From the NCBI GenBank assembly GCA_011525695.1, contig WYBX01000141.1, forward strand, positions 1 through 55,826: a stretch of 55,826 nt of DNA, read 5' to 3'. Below are positions 17,101 to 24,857 of the stretch, one piece after another. The position numbers were made by a program, and so were the translations under genes. Position 1 is the first letter of the stretch, and every line of letters starts with the position of its first letter. The notes below the pieces were generated by a model. That model was given only the letters and a program-made list of their open reading frames with translations, made no database searches and had not been told where the DNA came from. The stretch comes from Verrucomicrobiia bacterium. Lineage in GTDB: Bacteria; Verrucomicrobiota; Verrucomicrobiia; Opitutales; Opitutaceae.

Positions 17101-17234
17101 TCCAGCTGAACATCAGCAATCTTCAGGACCGCGGTCCTTATCAGGTGCAGCGCTCGTCCGCCAACCTGATCGTTGACCGGGTGATGGTGATTGCGCCCCG
17201 TTCCTGGCGGTTGACCTCGACGCTGCGCTTCTGA
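14109..17234 (+). CDS. TonB-dependent receptor with N-terminal STN signalling domain
   Basis: The 1041-residue protein starting at the ATG at 14109 has a signal peptide ending near GLNAAEA, then an STN domain (FDLPPDTAEKSLKAFSAQSG, EVLYSSEVAAGV, AAALMLAGTRLQL) of the FecA/FpvA type. A linker follows, then a plug domain beginning IELSPFVVNSSKDVGY and TLAGSRLNTRLKDTAASISV, with RIEDSRGPNSVLFGVGSPGG. The rest is a beta barrel ending in the C-terminal STLRF signal for outer-membrane insertion. It imports a ligand with TonB energy and signals to the FecR/sigma pair just upstream. No SusD-type lipoprotein is adjacent. The downstream rhamnogalacturonan lyase suggests a pectic oligosaccharide ligand (inference). 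Confidence 0.93.
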   Translation: MRYDISVRFRGPLILALICAAILACTNGLNAAEAAKRQFDLPPDTAEKSLKAFSAQSGREVLYSSEVAAGVRTNAVRGEYTPETAAALMLAGTRLQLVADRNGVMRAIRTEGAENVAEKNVARAEPVTTGVRPRQNREVVPSEVDEEAIELSPFVVNSSKDVGYQANNTLAGSRLNTRLKDTAASISVLTEELLNDLGTREITEALEFGANNLQTEVHDLGGNAIVEFFDQHRYRVRGLPVTVARNYFKWLLPSDSYNIERIEDSRGPNSVLFGVGSPGGVINVSTKQANFLRRASELELGTGSWESWRVAVDHNQVLGDKLAVRLNLLSDHTSSFRRHGFSDSERGHLAVKYRPFRTTEVRLDWEVGRIEDNTPRAYPFLEAYTTWTSAGSPMVDSSQPAPAGTIVLGSSPRITQVMNNGSLLNWASTRQSSGTNNPILDTSIVDPSVNPNGPGANRRTHLKTITAVVQQQFGKQTFLEVGYNHQDYAFGAYDPNVEYLRADPMTTLPGGGANPYAGRLFIETNWIERDRSERSDTGRATLATERDFGRWGNYKLALYGDYEKRNYFKNDLYEMWIGSPYNATPENVANFVYRRGYVTEGDWNSYHAGGPQTFGLIENMLEPTTGRTLSSTMTQGTTSLEDDPTTHRAGLAGLQAAYFKNRVIFGAGFRRDEMDVYDRGFRRNATTSIWEVDYDNAMLRNYKGDTKTFGVVAHLTKNLSVHYNQATNTALPNPVIKVLASDGTNTAVGAPISEGQGRDMGFSLDLLDGKIYARAVAFETSATRQSDFRFGGRYTNPSSILFFVLGAVRALPNPPISQAEADAHSIPGENGATFDRDSTGYEFSLTANPTSNFRLTANYSYTDAVEDNIAPEIVSWWAREEAYLRSLPQGTLVARDNKPISAWLDTFKANMDADLSAEGDPNVFNRKHKVNFFARYDFSRGVLKGAYIGGGYRWQSKMMSYRDIATGYEDWVPAIDSASMLLGYNVPREVFKGGKLSFQLNISNLQDRGPYQVQRSSANLIVDRVMVIAPRSWRLTSTLRF

Positions 17235-17264
17235 CGACAAGACACCACGGCCGCCATGTATAAT

Positions 17265-17295
17265 CTCCTGCCGTGATTTTCGTCATCGGCAGGAG
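17265..17295 (+). terminator. Strong hairpin after the TonB receptor gene
   Basis: CTCCTGCCG and CGGCAGGAG form a perfect 9-bp stem around a 13-base loop that itself contains TGA/TCA pairing. It begins 30 bases after the receptor stop. It lacks a T-run, so it may be a partial terminator or mRNA-stabilising stem; either would separate receptor expression from the enzyme genes. Confidence 0.55.
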
Positions 17296-17446
17296 CATGA
17301 CGGCCCGACGTGTAGGATTGATTCCGGCCGCGCCATCCATGGTCGCGGCCGGGATTGCTTCAAAATCAAAGCGCGATTTTGGGGCAGGTCATCCCCATCG
17401 TCTCACTGCGCCAGCGGCTCTCTGTCAGGAAGACCTTGAACCTAGA

Positions 17447-19591
17447 ATGGTACGAAACTCGTTTCCCCATCGCCTTTCCGTCATCTGCGTTTTCCTCGCC
17501 TCCGTCCTGTGCCAGGCGCAGTCGTTCGAGCATTCCGAGTGGAAGGCGACGGCCGAGGCGATTTACGACGCGGGCTTCGTCCAGCGGCTGGCAAAGCAAG
17601 GAGGCGCGGTCGGGCTTTTCCAACACGACCTGATCCAGAATGACGCACCGGGCGCCGGACGCAGCGAGAAGGGTTCTTTCACTGGTACGATCTGGGGGGC
17701 AAATCACGCCCGGAAGGTATTCGTCATCGATGATCCCCGCGCGGCGCACGCAGAGGTGTACGTCTTCGCCTTCGAGCGGGACCTGAAGCATCCGTTGACC
17801 GTGGTCGTGAACGGCATGCGTACCCAGTTGCCGGCGACGCCCCGGAAGGGATGGGAAACGGTCCGCTGGGTCGCATTTCCTCCCGAATGGCTCAAGCGGG
17901 GGGAGAACATCATCGAACTTTCGTGTCCGGAGGCACGTAAAGAGGAGGAGGGCTGGAAGCTGTTCGTAGCCCGGGCCGACGAGTACAAAGAGGGCGGTGG
18001 CGACCCGGCCGGCGTCGGCGAGACCTCTTCCAAGTCTTCCGATCATGGCAAGACCTGGCAGCGGGGCTGCGGCACCGACCCGCAAGGCCGGGCGGAATGG
18101 TGTGTGCGGCTGGGGCTCACGCGCCATCTGCCGTCAGGCTCGTTGGAAACGCCGGTGATCGATCTCTGGCGCGGGAATGACGAGGAGTTCGTCGCCCGCC
18201 AGCGTACGATCAGGAACCTGTCGATAGCCATCAAGGCGAGCGCGCCGCCGGGAACTGCGCTCGTATATCATATCCGCAAGGGCATCCACCCGAGCCTCCG
18301 GTCGCCGGGCTGGGAACCCTACGAGCGGATTGGAGAGGGACCGGACTTGGAGGCAGCGATCGACGGCGAGCGGTTCAACCGCCGCTACCTTCAGCTCAAG
18401 ATCGAACTGACCACCACGAATCCGTTGCTCACGCCTCTGGTCCGGTCGGTGGACGTGAAGGCGGACTTCAAGGAGGATTTTCCAATTCCGCGGCACGAGA
18501 ATATCCGGGTCATCGAGCTGGACAACCCGCCGATTCGTTACTCCTCCGTGGCGTGGGAATGGGAGGCGACGGATCGGCCCGAGCTGGCGCGGCTGCGCCG
18601 GCAGGAGAACCTGGACGAAGTGGTAAGCGGAGCGCGCACGCAATACGAAGCCCAGATGCGGCTCCTCGATTACGCGAAGAAGCGGTGGGAATGGACCAAT
18701 CCGGCGCCGGAGTACCCGGAGTGGAATGCGCTGGCGATTGTCGATCGGGTCAACAAGGGCGGCGGAGGCGGCATGTGCATCCAGCAAAACCTGTTCTTTA
18801 TCGGCCTGTGTCAGGCCTTCGGCTGGCAGGGCCGGCTGGTGGGTGTCGATGGCCACGAGGTGGCGGAAGTGTGGAGCGATGACTATGGCAAGTGGGTTTA
18901 TTTCGACGCGTTTTTCCCCAACCACTGCCTTTGCGATCCGAAGACCGGCGAGCCGCTCAGCATGCTCGAACTCCACGAGCGTTATCTCGAGTACTTTTAC
19001 CCCGATCGCTCCATGGACTGGGCAACCGATTACCGGCTTTCGGCTGACGAGATTCACCGGCGGCCGGACAAGCCGCGCGTGCTGCGGAGTTCGCTCACTT
19101 ATCACGATCAGGCCGAGAACGAGTATGTGGGATTCATCAACGCGCGAATCCTCCGGATCCTGCCCCGGACGAATTTCTTCGCCAAAGTCCACCCCCGGCC
19201 GGTGGCCCACGACGGTGGAGGGTATTATTGGGATGGCTACGTGAGCTGGTACGATGCACGGACACCGATTCGGGGCCAGTACGCGCGCTATACGGATCGT
19301 CCGCGGGATCTCTGGCCGGACTTGAACACGGTGCATGTCACCGCGACGCAGGGCTACGGCAGCGACCGGCTCTTTCTGGAATTCGAAACCTACACGCCGA
19401 ATTTCAAGCGCCTCGAAGTCTCCGTTGATGGCGGTCAATGGAAGCCGGTCGAGGATCGATGGACCTGGCTGCTGGTGCCCGGCAAGAACGCGCTGCTGGT
19501 CCGGGCAGTGAACACCGCGGAAAGTGCCGGAAAGTCTGCCCGGATCATCGTCAACCGGGTGGTCGTGCCCCTCCACGAATGGCGCGATTAG
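17447..19591 (+). CDS. Secreted transglutaminase-like protein
   Basis: This 714-residue protein has a Sec signal (LSVICVFLASVLCQAQ). The central-to-C-terminal region has a transglutaminase-like Cys-His-Asp arrangement: C444 in GGGGMCIQQN, H470 in VGVDGHEVAEVW and D487 in KWVYFDAFF, with FGWQGRLV between. The N-terminal half contains beta-sandwich-like sequence (FVIDDPRAAHAEVYVFAFER). The start at 17447 gives the signal peptide; upstream in-frame starts lie in the intergenic hairpin region. Members of this fold can be proteases, cross-linkers or peptide N-glycanases. It lies between the receptor and the PL11 lyase in the same direction, so a role in pectin or plant glycoprotein breakdown is plausible but unproven. 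Confidence 0.75.
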   Translation: MVRNSFPHRLSVICVFLASVLCQAQSFEHSEWKATAEAIYDAGFVQRLAKQGGAVGLFQHDLIQNDAPGAGRSEKGSFTGTIWGANHARKVFVIDDPRAAHAEVYVFAFERDLKHPLTVVVNGMRTQLPATPRKGWETVRWVAFPPEWLKRGENIIELSCPEARKEEEGWKLFVARADEYKEGGGDPAGVGETSSKSSDHGKTWQRGCGTDPQGRAEWCVRLGLTRHLPSGSLETPVIDLWRGNDEEFVARQRTIRNLSIAIKASAPPGTALVYHIRKGIHPSLRSPGWEPYERIGEGPDLEAAIDGERFNRRYLQLKIELTTTNPLLTPLVRSVDVKADFKEDFPIPRHENIRVIELDNPPIRYSSVAWEWEATDRPELARLRRQENLDEVVSGARTQYEAQMRLLDYAKKRWEWTNPAPEYPEWNALAIVDRVNKGGGGGMCIQQNLFFIGLCQAFGWQGRLVGVDGHEVAEVWSDDYGKWVYFDAFFPNHCLCDPKTGEPLSMLELHERYLEYFYPDRSMDWATDYRLSADEIHRRPDKPRVLRSSLTYHDQAENEYVGFINARILRILPRTNFFAKVHPRPVAHDGGGYYWDGYVSWYDARTPIRGQYARYTDRPRDLWPDLNTVHVTATQGYGSDRLFLEFETYTPNFKRLEVSVDGGQWKPVEDRWTWLLVPGKNALLVRAVNTAESAGKSARIIVNRVVVPLHEWRD

Positions 19592-19666
19592 GCGGGTGGT
19601 GCTGGTGCGCAACGCACCGCGCAGGAAGATGACCCATGATGTCGGCGAAACACCCAACCCATACCC

Positions 19667-21568
19667 ATGAACACCATTCTTAAAGCGATTCCCATTGGCT
19701 GGTCCCGCATCCGCCTTTGTCTGGCCGTCGGATCCCTGCTGGCCACCGACCTTTGCCTGGGAGCCGAGCGGCTCGACCGCGGGGTCGTGGCCTTTCCGCA
19801 GAAGGACGGAGGGGTTTATGTCGGCTGGCGGCGACTGGCCGGGGATCCGGCCAGCGTCAGTTTCGAGGTGTACCGGCTCGCTTCGCCCGACGGGGAACGG
19901 ACGAGAATCAATCGCGAACCGATTGTGTCCTCGACGAATCTGATCGACCCGCAGCCGGCTTCACCGGCCGCGCGCTATGTGGTCCGAGCGCTGGCAGGTG
20001 GGCGTCAGCTCGACGAGTCGGATCCAATCGCAATCGATGAACTGGCCGACGTCGGCGGATTCAGGCGGCTGAAGCTTGCCGGGGACCACCGCGCGCAGAA
20101 AGTCGGCGTGGCCGATCTCGATGGTGATGGCCGGCTCGATTTCATTGTGAAGCAGCCGGAGGACAATGTGGATCCATGGGTGCAGGACTCAGGGCCGGTA
20201 AAGGGCTACTGGTTCAAGAGTGTCACCACGGTCAAGATCGAGGCCTACCGACACGACGGCACGATGCTCTGGCGGCACGACCTCGGCTGGGGCATCGAGA
20301 GCGGGATCTGGTTTTCGCCGATCCTCGTCTACGATATCGACGGTGATGGTCGCGCCGAGGTCTACTGCAAGGCGGGACCGGAGGGGGATCCGCGCACTCC
20401 CAGTGGCATGGTGACGAGCGGGCCGGAATATCTGGTGAAATTCGATGGCGCCACCGGCCGCGAACTCGCGCGGCTGGACTGGCCGTCCCGCGAGGGCATC
20501 ACGCGCCATCGATCCCACACGCTCGAGTACAACAACTATTCGCGGAATCTGCTGGGCGTGGCCTATCTGGACGGTGAGCGTCCGCATCTCATCGTCCAGC
20601 GCGGCACGTATACGGAGATCAAGCTGCGCGCCTATGATCCGCAACTGAAGCAGGTGTGGGAGGTGGAGGTTGGCCAAAAGGACGATCCGCAGGGGTATCC
20701 GACCTTCCGCGGGGCTGGTTCGCATGGCCTGCAGATCGCGGACCTCGATGCGGATGGACGTGACGAGATTGTGATCGGCGCGGCTGCGATCGACCACGAC
20801 GGGCGGCCGCTGTGGTCGACCGGGCGCGGGCATCCCGACGCGTGCTACGTGGGCGACATCGATCCTTCACATCCGGGACTGGAAGTCTTCTACGGCCACG
20901 AATGGCGGCATGATGCCAACGGGGTCTGCCTCGTCGAGGCGGCAACCGGCCGCACGCTGTGGGGATATCAGGGCAAGACCTACCACGTACATAGCCAGGG
21001 CCTTGTGGCCGACATCGATCCGACGCATCCGGGCATGGAGTGCTACGCGGGGGAGACGGGTGGAAGCCAGTTCTGGCTATATAGTTCCCGCGGTGAGCGA
21101 ATAGGGGAGGCGCCGATCGGTGGCCTTGCTCCTGTTGCGGTGTGGTGGGAGGCGGGCCCGACCAAGGCGGTGCTGGCGCGCGGCCGGCTGTTTCGCTTCC
21201 GGCCGCAAATCGAAACTGTGGCCGATCCGATTATCCCGCGCGATGAGCGCGGGCTGCCGGTGCGGCGCATGGGACCGGCGCTCGATCCGGATTTCATCGA
21301 TCACGAGTTTGGACCGATCGAGGGCAAGGTCGTGGCGATTGGGGATTTCCTTGGCGACTGGCGCGAGGAACTGGTCGTCAGCCTGCCGGGCGAGCTGCGG
21401 ATTTACTCGACGACAATCCCGACCGAGCGGCGAGGTGTCTGCCTGTTGCAGGATCGGCAGTATCGCACGGCCGTGGCCTGCCAGTTGATGGGATATCTGT
21501 ATCCACCCATCGTCGGTGGAATTCCTTTGCCGGACGAACGAGCATCGAACAACCCGCGGAAACCCTGA
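19667..21568 (+). CDS. Rhamnogalacturonan lyase, PL11 family
   Basis: This 633-residue secreted protein has the PL11 opening ERLDRGVVAFPQKDGGVYVG and WRRLAGDP, followed by an FN3-like sandwich. Its eight-bladed propeller carries repeated calcium-binding loops: VADLDGDGRLDFIVKQPED, YDIDGDGRAEVYCKAGPEGD and ADLDADGRDEIVIGA. Length and domain order match Bacillus YesW/YesX-type enzymes. It cleaves the rhamnose-galacturonate bonds in the rhamnogalacturonan I backbone by beta-elimination, outside the cytoplasm. It lies in one direction with the receptor, the transglutaminase-like gene and a DUF1961 gene, and is the best evidence that this locus targets pectin. The signal peptide spans the first 32 or so residues. 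Confidence 0.92.
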   Translation: MNTILKAIPIGWSRIRLCLAVGSLLATDLCLGAERLDRGVVAFPQKDGGVYVGWRRLAGDPASVSFEVYRLASPDGERTRINREPIVSSTNLIDPQPASPAARYVVRALAGGRQLDESDPIAIDELADVGGFRRLKLAGDHRAQKVGVADLDGDGRLDFIVKQPEDNVDPWVQDSGPVKGYWFKSVTTVKIEAYRHDGTMLWRHDLGWGIESGIWFSPILVYDIDGDGRAEVYCKAGPEGDPRTPSGMVTSGPEYLVKFDGATGRELARLDWPSREGITRHRSHTLEYNNYSRNLLGVAYLDGERPHLIVQRGTYTEIKLRAYDPQLKQVWEVEVGQKDDPQGYPTFRGAGSHGLQIADLDADGRDEIVIGAAAIDHDGRPLWSTGRGHPDACYVGDIDPSHPGLEVFYGHEWRHDANGVCLVEAATGRTLWGYQGKTYHVHSQGLVADIDPTHPGMECYAGETGGSQFWLYSSRGERIGEAPIGGLAPVAVWWEAGPTKAVLARGRLFRFRPQIETVADPIIPRDERGLPVRRMGPALDPDFIDHEFGPIEGKVVAIGDFLGDWREELVVSLPGELRIYSTTIPTERRGVCLLQDRQYRTAVACQLMGYLYPPIVGGIPLPDERASNNPRKP

Positions 21569-21573
21569 GCACG

Positions 21574-23205
21574 ATGGATCGCATTGGAATCATGAGAACA
21601 CTCGGATTTTGGATACTCACGGTGGCGCTGTTCCTGGACGCCGGTGCTCAAGGCACCGCGCTGCTGGCGGCGGAGCAGCTCAAGGCCACCCAGGGAAACG
21701 ATCGCGCGCGTCCTTCCGAACTAGCGCCGAGGATATATCTTTCGCTCGCCCGTGATTTTTCCACCTTGCCAGCGGATCTGCCGGTGGCGGCCGCAGGTCC
21801 GCACCGCTTCATCGAGGTCAACGGCAAGTCAGGCTATCAGCCATTGAGCCTGAAGACCTCCCTGAAAATCCCGACTGCGCTGCACCTCCAGCCGACCGGC
21901 AGCATTGTCATGTGGGTGTGCCCGCTCGAGACGCTGGGCGTCGCCGCGGTTCCCCAGCACGTGTTGGCACTGGATCCGCAGGCAAAGGAATACGGGCTGC
22001 TGAGCGACACGTTTCCGGCCAATGACATCGGCAACTCGATATTCGCATGGTACTGGCGGTCGGCATGGCACCCGCAGATGATCGCGAAGTTCAAGACTGG
22101 CAAGGCGGCCGGGGGCGCGGCGGATTTCGCGGCGACACCCTATGTGCCGGTCGAGCATCTGCCGTTGTACGAACGCCAGTGGTATCAATTGGCCTTCACC
22201 TGGGACAAGCCGGCCAGCCGGTTGCGGATCTATGTGGACGGGATTCTGTGCGGGACGACGAGTTTCCCCTTTGCCAGCGAGGTGCCGCGTCCGGAGCTGT
22301 TCCTCGGCAATACCTCCATGGCATTTGCCGAACTCGCCATCTACGACACCGAGTTGTCCGCGGCGGATGTCGCGCGCGGCTATGAACGAGCGGCTTACCC
22401 GATGGCTCCGGGTGTCCGCGACGAACTGCGGGAGCTGTTTACCGTCCAGCCGAAACCGCCGGCGGACTGGCGGCCGGATTCCACCTGGAACCTGCGGCTC
22501 GACAAGAAGCTGACGGACGAAGGCGATTTTGACGGATGGGTGCAACAGGGCTGCCTCGACGGGAAGCATGTGATGAAGGAGCGGCGGATCACGCCGGAGG
22601 GGCTGCTGCTCCAGACACCGGACGAGGTCGCCGTGGAAACACGCGTGTATTTCTGGAGCCCGCAGATCTTCGAGGGTGATGTGGCGGTCGAGTACGAATT
22701 TCGCCCCGAACAGCGAACGGGGCTGGCTCTGCTCGTGGTCCAGGCCAGCGGACTGCAGCGGGAGGACTTCATGACCGATCACCCGCTGCGGACCACGGGT
22801 TCGATGATGACGATCATCGGGGATCGCGTGAGGAACTATCACTGGGAGTATTTTCGCCATTCGGTCGACGTTCGCGGCGATCTGGGAACGCACGTGCTGA
22901 TCAAGAATCCGTGGGGCCGACCGCTGGGCATGTCGACCACGCCGCTAATTGCCGTCGGTGCGTGGCACAAGCTGCAGTTTGTCCAGGAGGGAGCACGGCT
23001 CCGCGCGGCCATTGATGGCGAGTGGGTCCTCGACGTGCGGGACGACGCCTTCGACAACAACGGTCCCATTCTGAACTCGGGACGCATCGGCCTGCGACTG
23101 ATGTATGCGACCCGGATGCGGTTCCGGAATCTGAAAGTCTGGAACCGAGACGCAGTGGAAATCCTATCCACATCGCAGGATGCGCCTCATGGGACAGCCC
23201 GGTAG
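21574..23205 (+). CDS. Secreted LamG-like / DUF1961-like two-domain protein
   Basis: This 543-residue protein starts only five bases after the PL11 stop, so they are surely co-transcribed. After a signal peptide (FWILTVALFLDAG) comes a concanavalin-type LamG domain: GSIVMWVCPLETLG, WYQLAFTWDKPASRLRIYVD and FLGNTSMAFAELAIYDTELS. The C-terminal part (LALLVVQASGLQREDF, RVRNYHWEYFR, WHKLQFVQEGARLRAAIDGE) has the jelly-roll style of DUF1961, the YesU family found in Bacillus rhamnogalacturonan operons. It may bind or hydrolyse a pectin fragment. An ATG at 21592 is an alternative start. The DUF1961 assignment is by pattern and context, so moderate. Confidence 0.7.
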   Translation: MDRIGIMRTLGFWILTVALFLDAGAQGTALLAAEQLKATQGNDRARPSELAPRIYLSLARDFSTLPADLPVAAAGPHRFIEVNGKSGYQPLSLKTSLKIPTALHLQPTGSIVMWVCPLETLGVAAVPQHVLALDPQAKEYGLLSDTFPANDIGNSIFAWYWRSAWHPQMIAKFKTGKAAGGAADFAATPYVPVEHLPLYERQWYQLAFTWDKPASRLRIYVDGILCGTTSFPFASEVPRPELFLGNTSMAFAELAIYDTELSAADVARGYERAAYPMAPGVRDELRELFTVQPKPPADWRPDSTWNLRLDKKLTDEGDFDGWVQQGCLDGKHVMKERRITPEGLLLQTPDEVAVETRVYFWSPQIFEGDVAVEYEFRPEQRTGLALLVVQASGLQREDFMTDHPLRTTGSMMTIIGDRVRNYHWEYFRHSVDVRGDLGTHVLIKNPWGRPLGMSTTPLIAVGAWHKLQFVQEGARLRAAIDGEWVLDVRDDAFDNNGPILNSGRIGLRLMYATRMRFRNLKVWNRDAVEILSTSQDAPHGTAR

Positions 23206-23240
23206 CCCGGAGACTTGCCGCGGCGGCCGCAACCGAAGGA

Positions 23241-23316
23241 ATCGTGCTCGTGATTCGTAATCTTGCTCGCAATCGGCGGGATCGAGCACGAGCAGGAGCA
23301 CGATTACGAGCACGAC
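23241..23316. repeat. GAGCACGA-type palindromic repeat element
   Basis: The left arm (ATCGTGCTCGTGATTCGTAA, continuing TCTTGCTCG) is largely the reverse complement of the right arm, which repeats the unit GAGCACGA or GAGCA-GGAGCACGA and ends GATTACGAGCACGAC. The imperfect inverted repeat, with internal short tandem units, has the look of a dispersed intergenic element. Confidence 0.5.
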
Positions 23317-23401
23317 GGAAATCGTCGCAAACGGGAACGATCCGGACAGACAGCAGCACTCGCCATGTGTCGTCCCAACAACCTCTCGGCATCCGAAAAT
23401 G

Positions 23402-23449
23402 GTAGCGCCGGCTTTCCACCGGCGTGCGCCAGTCGGAGACTGGCGCTAC
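23402..23449. repeat. GTAGCGCC palindromic element (REP-like)
   Basis: GTAGCGCC at one end and GGCGCTAC at the other enclose a nested perfect hairpin, GCGCCAGTC-GGA-GACTGGCGC (23426-23446). A second partial stem (GCCGG...CCGGC) lies to its left. The compact terminal inverted repeat with an internal hairpin is typical of REP or MITE-like intergenic elements. Confidence 0.6.
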
Positions 23450-23523
23450 GAATCGCAAGTGTTCTCGAGCGGGTGATTTTTCCAGGCTGGGCTCCTACTT
23501 CGAAATCTTCATCGCTGTTGCAA

Positions 23524-24597
23524 ATGAAAACCTGTCATCCCAAGTCGCGGGTCCAATCCGGCCGGTTTCGTGTCTTGCACGCAATTATCCCCATCATCCT
23601 GGGAATCTCGCTGCTGGCCGCCGCTGCGCATGCGCAGGATCGGCCGCGGCTGCTCGTGCTCACGGACATCGGAGGGGATCCCGACGATCAGCAGTCGATG
23701 GTCCGGCTGATGGTTTATACGAACGAATTCGAGATGGAGGGCCTCATCGCCTCGGCGTCGGGAATTCCCGGTGAGCTGAAGGAGGCCATCACGCGGCCGG
23801 ATTTGATCCGCGACATCGTCGAGGCGTACGGCCGGGTAAGGCCGCAGTTGCTGCGGCATGCGGCCGGCTGGCCGCGGACCGAGGACCTGTTGCGTGTCAT
23901 CAAGAGCGGCAATCCCAACCGGGGGCTTGGGCATATCGGGGAGGGACATGACACGGAGGGCTCCCGCTGGCTGATCGAGCGCATCGACGCGGGCACGAGG
24001 CAGCAGCCGCTCAATATCGCCATCTGGGGCGGGCAGACCGATCTGGCGCAGGCGTTGTGGCGCGTGCGGCAGGATCGCGGCGCGGCAGGCCTGGCGCAGT
24101 TCATCGAGCTCTTCCGGGTCTACGACATCGGCGATCAGGACCGCATCGGTCCCTGGATGCAGGCGGAGTTCCCGGGCATGTTCTACATTTTGAACCAGCA
24201 TCCGGCGGGCGTTGACATGCGGCAGGCGACGTTTCGCGGGATGTATCTTGGCGGCGACGAGTCGCTGACCAGCCGGGAGTGGATCGAGGCCAATGTTCGG
24301 AGCAAGGGTCCGCTCGGCCAGCTTTACCCGATCAAGACATGGACCAAGCCGAATCCGCACGGGTGTCTGAAGGAAGGGGATACGCCATCATGGTTCTTTT
24401 TCCTGCCGCGCGGAGGCAATGTTCCGGCGGATCCCGCGAAGCCGGGCTGGGGCGGTCAGTTTCAGAAGGCGGAGGACGGCTGGTATCGCGATTTGCCTTT
24501 GAGACCCGGCTTTGATCCCCGGGAGACGGTCAGCCGCTGGCGCGCGGAATTCCAGGCGGATTTCGCCCGCCGGATGTCATGGTGTGTGAAGGACTGA
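23524..24597 (+). CDS. Secreted DUF1593 nucleoside-hydrolase-like protein
   Basis: This 357-residue protein has a signal peptide (IIPIILGISLLAAAAHAQ) and then PRLLVLTDIGGDPDDQQSMV, the DUF1593 version of the inosine-uridine nucleoside hydrolase metal motif (DxDxGxDD). Further family-type segments are YTNEFEMEGLIASAS, NIAIWGGQTDLAQALW and DQDRIGPWMQAEFPGMFYI. The related Sde182-type proteins are found in polysaccharide-degrading bacteria and carry carbohydrate-binding partners. The DUF1593 domain probably hydrolyses an N- or O-glycosidic bond of a sugar conjugate, but the substrate is unknown. It follows the PL11/DUF1961 pair after a repeat-rich spacer, so it may belong to the same regulon or be transcribed separately. 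Confidence 0.8.
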   Translation: MKTCHPKSRVQSGRFRVLHAIIPIILGISLLAAAAHAQDRPRLLVLTDIGGDPDDQQSMVRLMVYTNEFEMEGLIASASGIPGELKEAITRPDLIRDIVEAYGRVRPQLLRHAAGWPRTEDLLRVIKSGNPNRGLGHIGEGHDTEGSRWLIERIDAGTRQQPLNIAIWGGQTDLAQALWRVRQDRGAAGLAQFIELFRVYDIGDQDRIGPWMQAEFPGMFYILNQHPAGVDMRQATFRGMYLGGDESLTSREWIEANVRSKGPLGQLYPIKTWTKPNPHGCLKEGDTPSWFFFLPRGGNVPADPAKPGWGGQFQKAEDGWYRDLPLRPGFDPRETVSRWRAEFQADFARRMSWCVKD

Positions 24598-24625
24598 CGC
24601 GCCATCAAGTCGTGACCGGATCCTC

Positions 24626-24702
24626 GTAGGGGCGCAGACTTGTGCTGCGCCCTCACTGCAGCCGTGAATCCATTTCTGGGCGCAGCAAGTCTGCGTCCCT
24701 AC
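24626..24702. repeat. GTAGGG long inverted-repeat element
   Basis: The left arm GTAGGGGCGCAGACTTGTGC (continuing TGCGCCC) is matched by the right arm GGGCGCAGCAAGTCTGCGTC (continuing CCTAC), giving about 25 paired bases with a few mismatches around a 25-base centre. This is a MITE/REP-like palindrome lying just after the DUF1593 gene, and it could also act as a transcription terminator. Confidence 0.65.
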
Positions 24703-24857
24703 GTGTGCAATTATTTCTGACGTTGTGTATAGAACCGCCGCCTCGCCCTCCTCATCAAGGAGCGGCAGGTAGAATGTGACTTCTCCGCGGAGTTGGCGCG
24801 CGCTGTTGACGTCGCGGGATCCAGGGCATCGGCTGCGCCTGCGGATCCAATCCGATC

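Larger units (their letters stand above)
23206..23523. other. Intergenic repeat-bearing region
   Basis: No gene is apparent here. Two separate palindromic repeat elements occupy much of the interval (23241-23316 and 23402-23449). The first part of the longest frame crossing it is non-coding in character; the downstream gene is better started at 23524, where a signal peptide begins. Confidence 0.6.
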
